A DNA stretch of 64,000 bases, taken from contig JASAMV010003192.1 in NCBI GenBank assembly GCA_030248065.1, forward strand, positions 28,866-92,865, given 5' to 3'. This stretch comes from Rhynchonema sp. JSB1_4 (Eukaryota > Nematoda > Chromadorea > Monhysterida > Xyalidae). The notes under the pieces were generated by a model. The model was not told the DNA's origin. It was given only the letters and a program-made list of their open reading frames with translations, and did no database searches. Position numbers and translations under genes: made by a program. Of the stretch, positions 56,601-64,000 are shown in pieces. How positions within the stretch are numbered: the stretch's first letter is position 1; the number at the start of each line of letters is the position of its first letter.

Positions 56601-58490
56601 GTGCAGCCTGTGCATGCGAGTGCCATGAGCTGGCGGATTGCGTATACACGATTTTGTCAAGCTACTTTTGCAACATTGCCTAACATTTTTTTGCATCGAC
56701 AACATGAGTTGTAGCAGTTTAATAAGCGCTGCAAGTCTTGAATGCAGCTCACGTTACGACCGAAGCTGAGCCTAAACCATGATCACTGCTGCTTTTTCTT
56801 CCTTTCCGCCCTTTTTTGTCAGACACTGTTCAGCACACACGAAAAAAACAAGCTAGATTTGAATGAAATACCGTCATCGAATAACAATATTTGTGCGCAC
56901 CTTCGTCTTCGCATCCACCACCGTTAGTCCGTCGACATTGATGTGTATCTCGGTCTTTGGCAGTTTCGCAGCGGCCGTGCCTTGATTCGATCGATTCACC
57001 TGCAACAATGTGTGGGCTAATTCTTTCGTCATCAACGCAAATCGTCAACCCTGGTAGTCAACGCAAGCAGCCGTGAATGAGGGTGAGAAATATACAGATG
57101 GCATTGGGGCTGAGTTGACGATGTGCGTTAACGACATGAATACAAGCCACACGTGTATTAGTGAGGAAAGTTGGATGTGAAAGAGCCCAACGCCTTGAAG
57201 TGCAATTTACTGAAGCACGCCAGGCATCCATCCAATCACTCGAATTTGTATAAAAATTACAATTTCGTTTGTGAACCACAGGAACACACAAACAAACTAC
57301 CGGCACCCTGCTCAAACTGAATCATTCGTTTTATCGCAAGAAAAAATATGCGCGACGTAACCTGCAGACGAAATCGTAGTTTCTGAATCGCTTCACGAAT
57401 CACCTCGACGCCCTTCGATTGTGACACTTCGCATTCACCAAGAAATTTCACCGTGTATTCGACACGACCCAATTGTAGATGCTCGGGTGGGTGCACCTGG
57501 AGAAATGCGGACAGAAAAAATGGCCTGGTGCGATAAGAGAAAACTGGGGTACTCTACTTTTAAGTCAGTTAGTTTTGACGCGTGTGGCTAATACGGGCCA
57601 CCGACACCATGTAAAAGGCAGACTACACCAACACGAGTTCGATTTCGCAGCTGGCGTTGTACTGAAACAATGTGACGTGGCTGCTGATTTGAGAAATGTC
57701 ACACGTTGAAGAATACAAAATGGAGCTTATATTCGTTATGAACACATCAGTGGTGTCGTTGAGAAATCGAAATTTTCCCATACCCAGCCCAATTTTCGGG
57801 AAATTTCCCATACATACCCCCAAAAATCAAAAATTTCCCATACCAGAGGGGGGTTTCTCCAAAAACTCAAAAATTTCCCATACCCGAGGGTGGGGGTTTT
57901 GAAAAAATGACCCCAAAAATCTTCTAAAAGTGCCAAAAATTGGTCTAAAAAGCGCTTAAAACAGAGTTTTCTTGCGGTAGCAAGCGATTTTTGGCATTTT
58001 TGGACGAAAAATGGTCAATTTTGGTGCTTCTCGGGGTCAAAAAGTCATTTCTTAGGGGTGCTTGTTCCAAAAGTGAAAAATTTCCCATACCCCCGGCCGA
58101 TTTCCCATACCCCATACCAGGCGGGGGGTAACCCCCCCCCAACGACACCACTGGAACACATACCACCTTCGAAATCGGGCTCGTGTAGTTTGCCTTTGCA
58201 TCAACAGCGCATTCTTCAACCCGCTTGAATCCAGCTATTTACTGGGAATGCAAGCAAAAACCATGTCTGTCTTGCAGAATGACTGCACTGCACTTTCCGA
58301 ATAAAATCTTTGGTAACAATTTTAAACAGAGACCAACCCATTGTTTGTTGAACGACACGCCAGCATACCGTCCGCCGCCGTCAGTCGTGTAAACAGCAGT
58401 CGAACTGGACGATCCAGTGTGGAGTGAACGTCGCAACGTTTGATTCGCATCCTTCACCCATTCTTTCATCTTAGCTGCCGGCTTGCTCAT
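53639..58490 (-). CDS. GULP1: GULP1 / CED-6: PTB-domain engulfment adaptor
   Basis: CED-6/GULP adaptors bind NPxY tails of engulfment receptors (CED-1/LRP family) and relay the signal for clearing apoptotic cells. Six minus-strand exons, all GT-AG and in frame: 58490-58338, 57496-57362, 56999-56901, 55997-55764, 54894-54595, 54151-53639; 477 residues, longer than human GULP1 (304) and close to worm and fly CED-6. Residues about 50-190 are the PTB domain ([72 protein letters not shown] block reading [22 protein letters not shown]). Then comes a Leu/Gln coiled coil ([22 protein letters not shown]), a Pro/Thr-rich stretch and an acidic tail with DPLANTG. The start [11 protein letters not shown] follows an AG 6 bases upstream. 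The start of exon 5 is my best guess. 52844-53638, the space to ERCC3, holds its 3' UTR and no other gene. Confidence 0.93.
56363..56645. mobile_element. TA-type MITE (TGGGCAATCC ends), copy 2
   Basis: About 90 percent alike to 30776-31067 by eye over its whole length, including ACTTTGATGACC and GGGGATGTTTCAACGG. In the GULP1 intron 55998-56900. Confidence 0.8.
57748..58153. mobile_element. hAT-type MITE, GTATGGGAAATTTTT family, copy 2
   Basis: Ends CAGTGGTGTCGTTGA and CAACGACACCACTG with perfect 8-bp duplication GAACACAT. Inserted into a copy of the foldback repeat seen uninterrupted at 2769-2960 and 47243-47440, which supply the empty site. In the GULP1 intron 57497-58337. Confidence 0.95.
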
Positions 58491-58559
58491 GGTGACGCTG
58501 ATCACGTCGAGAAATACAAACAACGAAAATATAGCAACCTGATTAGGGTCACAGATCTG

Positions 58560-58925
58560 GGGAATACCCGACCGACGCCCGTCAGTCACCCGACATCTGG
58601 AGAAAAAAGTCGACACCCGACAGTTTTGAAAGTATCCAAAAATACCAGACATCGTATTTTTGGAACAAAAAGGCAAGAACTTGCCGTTTTGTCACATCAA
58701 TGCAAATTTTTGGCTCAAGTTACACTGAATTCAATGGTTTTTACGCAAAATCGATTCTGAAAGGCCACACTTTGCGCTTTTGTGAAACATTTGGTTCGAA
58801 AAAAATTTCCTTCGAAAGTCTTTTCCCCGCAAATTGGTGTTTTGAACTCAGCGTTGGATCGCGAAACCCCAGACACGCCCATACTTTTTTGGCGCCCGAC
58901 ACACGACAAACCCCGATGCAAAATA
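58560..58925. repeat. Diverged copy of the GTCGGGTGTCGGG repeat
   Basis: CCCGACGCCCGTCAGTCACC and CGACACCCGACAG words around an A/T-rich block with TTTGTGAAACATTTGGTTCG, similar to 31411-31560 read on the other strand. It lies between GULP1 and ATXN10. The remaining intergenic sequence, 58926-59332, would be ATXN10 3' UTR and shows nothing else. Confidence 0.6.
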
Positions 58926-59332
58926 CAAATCAAAATCGGGCGGTAACATAAATGCCAGTGGAGACACGGCATACGGTTAATTAAACCGGACAAATGCAAA
59001 AGAAAATCGCACGCATGGTTCTGGTTTTATGTTTTAGTTTTACTCAAATTTAAGTCGGCATGATAAATACAAGTGTCGCGAACGATAAATACAATCTCAC
59101 ATACGAAATCATAAAAAACGCCCATTATAATGATAAAAATGCCCAGTTTACGACAAAAGCGGCTTAGTACAGCACTGTCCTGACCTGTTTGTCTCGTGAC
59201 ACATCATCTAGCCAAGCAGCAGCATCCCACGCGGAAAAACGCAAAGCCGACAAAATATCACACAGAAGCCAAGGACAACAAATGTGGGATCGGATAGACA
59301 GGGACAGAAGAACCAAATAATTCACAGTGCAA

Positions 59333-60935
59333 TCACAGTTGCATGGCATTCATCTGCTCTGCCACCACATTCACATTATTATCGACCAGCTCCAACGCAG
59401 TCGCGGATGCACCCGAACATGCCTGCAGTCGCTGTTGATTGATGGCGCAATTATTCGACAGATTTTTCAGCGCCGCAATTGCCCACTGCCGAAGAAAGGG
59501 CGACTCAAAATCGAGCGGTCGACGAACGCAGCCGAAGAACAACAACTGCACGGCATTCCTGTCTCCAGCACGCAGCTGACACGCCACGCACGCGAACACA
59601 CTGTTGCCGATGTAGCGCACACACGCGCGCAACCACGCGTACAGCCACTCGTCACGCGCGTGCTCGCTGCTGCTGGCCAGCAATAGTTGCAGAGTGGATA
59701 TCACAACGCCGAGTAGGTCAATGCCGTTGGCATTCTTGGCCGGACACAAACGATCGCGGTAGACATCCAACTGAGCCGCGTCGGCTAGACACTCGAGCAC
59801 GCTCAGTTGGACGCGAGAGTCGACGTCGGATCTGGGACCGATTGTTGAGAATAGCAGACCGTGACGCAGTAGATGCGCCGATAGATGGTCGAAATTGAGC
59901 ATTGGAATGGGTGGCTGGCCATATGCGCAGTCACACTCGTCCGTCAGCATTGATTTGAGCACCTGAATAGAAAAAGCACGAAATTTGAATTCGGATTTGA
60001 TTGAAAAAAACGCATAAATCTAATCAAAACCCATATGGGCACAAACAATTCATAAACAAAAACAGTAGGACTCCGCCGCGTTCCGGATCTTGACAAAGGG
60101 CTGGTGCGAAACGGTAGTGATCTGATTGTGATACCGGCGGGCTAAGGGCACAAAACCAGTTTCATCACTGATAACGAGACGATACGCTCAATGATTGGTG
60201 TGTTTGTCTGAGCCTGTTCCGCGTATGAGCACAAATCAGAAAACTAACAACACAAACAAAATAATCGTACTAAAACCGCGATCCCGTCGCGGCGACTGAC
60301 CTCCAAGAATATCAGTTGTCTGTCGGGCGTGAACTGTTTGATCGGACAATCAACCGTTTTGACGACGAACTGCATAATCCACTGATGATAATCACCGGCA
60401 TCGGTTCGTTGCTGTGGTGATTGGGAATGTCGAATCACATCCAAACAAATATTGTTGAGATCAGACAGATGCGGCCACACAGCTAGTGAGGACATCTGAC
60501 CAGGCTGTGCATCTGCAATCAGCGGATTTTCACTTCAAAGCTTCACGTGTGAAAACGGCAAAATGTAAATCGCACGTGAGATTTCCTTATTCTCCACAAA
60601 TTAAGCAAGGTGAAAAAATCCTGCGTAGATGTTGCGCCTAACAATCGCAAACAAAAATCCATACCTGCATTCAACAGACGAACACTGCTGTACAACAGCC
60701 AAGCGCCGTATTCTCGCAGCTTGTCGTCATTGTGCGCAATCAGACTCAACCAGAATGACGACTGCAACGACGAGCATTCGACCACAACGACAACAGCAGT
60801 GGATGTGCTGGGCGCGAATGAATCAGTCGCTGCTGACGCCACCATCCACAATCGATCCACACAAGTCGGAATGGCGCACACCAGATTGGCCAACAGTTGG
60901 ACGGCAACGCGCGCGCACACCAATGCTGCGTCTGT
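59333..60935 (-). CDS. ATXN10: ATXN10: ataxin-10, C-terminal part (5' exons not found in window)
   Basis: Ataxin-10 is a cytoplasmic ARM-like repeat protein needed for neuronal survival and cell division in animals. Three minus-strand exons: 60935-60665, 60512-60301, 59962-59333, about 370 residues; the human protein has 475. The last exon carries the diagnostic ataxin-10 C-terminal domain: a strongly conserved stretch equivalent to the family's IGNLC...NPF..EWAI.AIRNL, here YIGNSVFACVACQ ... DFESPFLRQWAIAALKNLSNNC ... INQQRLQ. The upstream exons are Leu-rich helices (VQLLANLVCAIP, LREYGAWLLYSSVRLL). The usual Cys/Lys-rich loop after IGN is altered and the tail VVAEQMNAMQL is short. No further exon is recognisable up to 64000, so the 5' end lies beyond the window or behind a long repeat-filled intron. 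Confidence 0.85.
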
Positions 60936-61315
60936 CTGCAAACAAATCACACAACCATTTTCAACTTCATGCTGGATTATTAGAAAAATTGTCCTCCCCC
61001 TTCTCCTCAACCAAGTGATTGGTCCACCAGACCAGACCGGAGTCGGCGACCGGGACGAGACTTTCGGCTTCGATTTTTCGGAGGATCTATTTTTTCAGTG
61101 GGAGTGGGACCAGATCTATTTTTTTTTCACCGGAAACGAAACGGAAACCTTTCCTTTTTTATTCCCGTTTCTTCCTGGAAAAAATTTTCTTTGTCTCTCT
61201 CCTACCAACGCTGGTTAGTGTTTTTTTACACTGAGGAATTTCGGAGGCAGAAACAAGTTCCTGGGGGAGGGGTCTCCCCTCGGGCGGGTACGCCTGTTCC
61301 CCCTCCATGCTTGCC

Positions 61316-61829
61316 CAGTGCTGTGTCTACTTTGGAGGGCGCGGGCGGGTAGGGTACATAGGTGGAAAAAACCGGGGCGGGTAGGGGGTAGCAGTGTAGT
61401 TCCTGGTCCGGCGCGGCGGTTAGTGTGCCTACCCCTTTTTTCCGAGCGGCGGCTAGTGCACCTCCCTAGGGGGAAGGGGGGAAGACCCAAATTCAGGAAA
61501 AAGTCACTTTTTGAGGTGGAAAATTTGACCGAGTTTTGGCCCTTTTTAGAAAAAATTCTCCATGAAAAGGGTATTTTGGCGACTTTTGACAACATCGACC
61601 TAAAAATCACCCATTTTATGCCTAAAAATGCCCATTTTAGGCTTAAAGTGCCTATTTTAGGCAAAAATGGAGGCGGTTAGTGTACCTGGCGCGGCGGTTA
61701 GTGTACTAGTGTACCCGCATGGCGCGGCAACCTACCTACCTACTGTACCTAGGGAGGCTCCCCCCCACTCCCCCCAGCTACACCAGTTGGGGGACCCCCC
61801 CCCCCCCCCCCCACCCATCCACAGCACTG
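61316..61829. mobile_element. Mosaic of two hAT-type MITEs
   Basis: Outer ends CAGTGCTGTG and CACAGCACTG. Within it CAGTGTAGTTCCTGG starts at 61392 with the GGTACACTAACCGCCGCG phrase inverted, the shared core, and a worn right end near 61785. No outer target duplication, so order of events unclear. Confidence 0.6.
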
Positions 61830-62772
61830 ATTCCATCCAACATTCAAAAAATTAAAATGTTGCTGCATATTGCCACAAACTATCAATTTGCGTGCCGTTG
61901 TCGCTGTTTCGGTTCTATGCTGTTACTGTTTTGGTGTCACTAACACCCGTGTCGTTGGTCCCTGTGGTCGTGTTGCGAAATTGTTGTTCGATTGCCTAGG
62001 TTAGTCAATTTTATTCATGTTCGTGTACCGTATTGTCGGAAATAGAACCCCCCATTAGGGCGGGCTTAGGTTGAATCCGGAAATATTTCCGGAACACGCA
62101 TTGTTTTTGAAAAGAAAGCCTAACTCACCCTGAAATCAGTAACATAATATCGTTCCTTAACCACTGGGTCCCGAGTATCGAAGGAGTGCCCATTTTTTAG
62201 GCATAAATGAGTGATTTTTAGGTCAATATCGTCAAAAATCGCCAAATACCCTTTTTATTGAGTTTTTTTCCAAAAAGGGGCAAAAATGGGTCAAATTTTC
62301 GACCTCAAAAAATGACTTTTCTCCAATTTTGGGTCCTCCCCCCTTCCCCCCAGACCCCCCCCACCATCTATCTATCGTCAACAAGTTTGGGTCGACCCCC
62401 CTCCAGATTTCGGACTTGGGTCATCTATCTATCGTCAACACATTTCGGGTCCCAATCTATCTATCGTCAACACCCTGACCAAGTACTACACTGGGGGGGG
62501 GGGTTGAGTACCTACCTCTCACAACTCCAAATCATACCTCTCACAAGCAATTTTATACCTTTTTAAGGCAAAAATCGGTGTTTTTCGACCTTATTTTCCC
62601 AAAAATCGCGCGCGCAAACCCACCCATAATACCTGTTTTTAGGCGATTTTCGGCGAAAATTTGGAAAAAGTACTATTATACCTCATTTTTTGGCCAAAAT
62701 TGTATCACGAAAACTGTGTTTTTTCGCCTTTTTGGGTGACCAAAATCATACCTCTCACGCACCCGGTCCCAA

Positions 62773-63472
62773 CTATGGGTGGGCACAATACCCAATACCC
62801 AATACCAATATCACCCAATACCAATACCAATACCAGTGTTGATATTGGTATTGGGTCTAATTTTGGTATTGGGTATTGGTATTGAAGCTGGCCTGGTATT
62901 GGTATTGGGTGTTGGTATTGGGTTTGCCCAGGTATTGGGTCAAAACCAATACCCAATACTAATCCAGAAAAACCCAATACCAAACCAATACCAAACCCAA
63001 TACCTGACTCAAAACCCAATACCAAACCAATACCAAACCCAGCCAATACCAACCCAATACCAGACCAAAAACCCAATACCAAACCAATACTAAGACCAAT
63101 ACCCAATACCAACACCAACCCAATACCCAATACTCAATACCAATACCAACCCAATACCAAACCCAATACCAGGCACTTCAGTAGTATTGATCTATGGGTG
63201 GGCACAATACCCAATACCCAATACCAATACCACCCAATACCAATACCAATACCAGTGCTTGGTATTGGTATTGGGTCTAATTCTGGTATTGGGTATTGGG
63301 TATTGGTATTGAAGCTGGCCTGGTATTGGTATTGGGTATTGGTATTGGGTTTGCCCATGTATTGGGTCAAAACCAATACCCAATACTAATCCAGAAAAAC
63401 CCAATACCAAACCAATACCAAACCCAATACCTGACACAAAACCCAATACCAAACCAATACCAAACCCAATAC
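62773..63472. repeat. CCAATACC minisatellite with a 419-bp direct duplication
   Basis: Starts TATGGGTGGGCACAATACCC at 62773 and again at about 63192. Within each copy the words read CCAATACC, then GGTATTGG, then CCAATACC again. Frames predicted here (IGIGLVLVLG-type) are artefacts of the repeat. The same words continue after 63904. Confidence 0.9.
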
Positions 63473-63903
63473 CAGTGTAGTGGCTGGGGGGGGATGGGGG
63501 GGATTCCCCCCCCCTAAGGAGTAGGTACCTTGCAACCACCCCTTGGGGGGGATGGGGGGGAAGGGTAGGTACCTTGCAACCACCCCGGAGGGTACCTTGC
63601 AACCACCAATTTGTGGTTTTTATAGGCAAAAATGGGTGTTTTTCGAGCTCAAAACCCCAAAAATCGCGCGCTCCGCGCGCAAACCTCCATATAACAGCTA
63701 TTTTGGGCAAATTTTCGGCCAAAATGCAAAAAAGTACCATTTTTCGGCCAATTTTGCAGAAAAAAGCATGCAAAAAACACCCTTTTTTCTGACCCCAGGG
63801 GTACCTTGCAACCTTCTGGAGCCTGGGTCGGGGGGTACCTTGCAACCACCTGGATCCATCCCCCCCAAGGGTACCTTGCAACCATCTGCCTGCCATTACA
63901 CTG
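63473..63903. mobile_element. hAT-type MITE, GGTACCTTGCAACCACC family
   Basis: Ends CAGTGTAGTGGCTGG and GCCATTACACTG, flanked by CCCAATAC on both sides (inside a minisatellite of that word). The phrase GGTACCTTGCAACCACC occurs three times on each side of an A/T-rich core containing AAAAATCGCGCGCTCCGCGC. Confidence 0.85.
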
Positions 63904-64000
63904 CCCAATACCAACCCAATACCAGACCAAAAACCCAATACCAAACCAATACTAAGACCAATACCCAATACCAATACCAACCCAATATCCAATACCAATA

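Larger units (their letters stand above)
60936..64000. other. Repeat island upstream of the visible ATXN10 exons
   Basis: No conserved exon seen. 60936-61240 is A/T- and T-rich non-repeated sequence. 61250-61830 is a mosaic of hAT-type pieces. 61830-62190 is plain sequence containing a lone TACCGTATTGTCGG end. 62190-62500 is the inverted relative of 33592-34057. 62500-62760 carries ATACCTCTCAC words. 62773 onward is CCAATACC minisatellite with a hAT-type insertion. Confidence 0.65.

Noticed and set aside
59327..59898. Plus-strand frames opposite ATXN10
   Set aside because: Antisense shadows of the conserved ataxin-10 exon, Arg/Thr-rich composition.
63192..63998. 268-residue IGIGLVLVLG-type frame
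   Set aside because: Product of the CCAATACC minisatellite and a MITE, not a membrane protein.

Overview
This window is genomic DNA from an invertebrate animal. It carries six intron-rich or metazoan-type genes embedded in a dense layer of small non-autonomous DNA transposons. The metazoan assignment rests on a CED-6/GULP-type PTB adaptor, a full-length RRM-AlkB-methyltransferase ALKBH8 and a TAF1 with tandem bromodomains. The phylum cannot be fixed from this sequence. An interstitial array of TTAGGC-type hexamers near 30.3 kb resembles the nematode telomere repeat but is only a hint.

Layout. 1-5421 (minus): ALKBH8, with its last codons beyond the left edge. 6000-27108 (minus): TAF1, about 36 exons and about 1,900 residues. 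27.2-37.0 kb: no recognised gene; nested transposons, foldback elements and minisatellites. 38.0-39.1 kb (plus): a C2H2 zinc-finger gene with 11 fingers, interrupted by an apparent 4-base deletion. 40088-52843 (minus): ERCC3/XPB, 18 exons, 798 residues. 53639-58490 (minus): GULP1/CED-6, 6 exons, 477 residues. 59333-60935 (minus): the 3' part of ATXN10. 61-64 kb: another repeat island.

TAF1 (TFIID) and ERCC3 (TFIIH) are both general transcription machinery; ALKBH8 modifies wobble uridines of tRNA, GULP1 acts in engulfment of dying cells, and ATXN10 is a cytoplasmic repeat protein. I see no reason beyond proximity to link them functionally. Five of the six lie on the minus strand. TAF1 and ALKBH8 are close: a candidate poly(A) signal of TAF1 lies 135 bp upstream of the ALKBH8 start codon.

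The most interesting structure is not in the genes. (1) Many short elements with hAT-like ends (CAGTG...CACTG) and 8-bp target duplications share one architecture and partly one A/T-rich core, but each family carries its own short phrase repeated several times beside both ends, as if a swappable recognition word sat on a common chassis. (2) The decamer TGAAACATCA and its complement occur about 11 times (the 9-mer about 20 times), largely within 1-40 nt of 3' splice sites and in both orientations. (3) One ALKBH8 intron is filled by a tRNA-like element that begins at the 5' splice site. (4) A 1.75-kb near-perfect palindrome is flanked by TTAA, and a deletion derivative sits in an ERCC3 intron.
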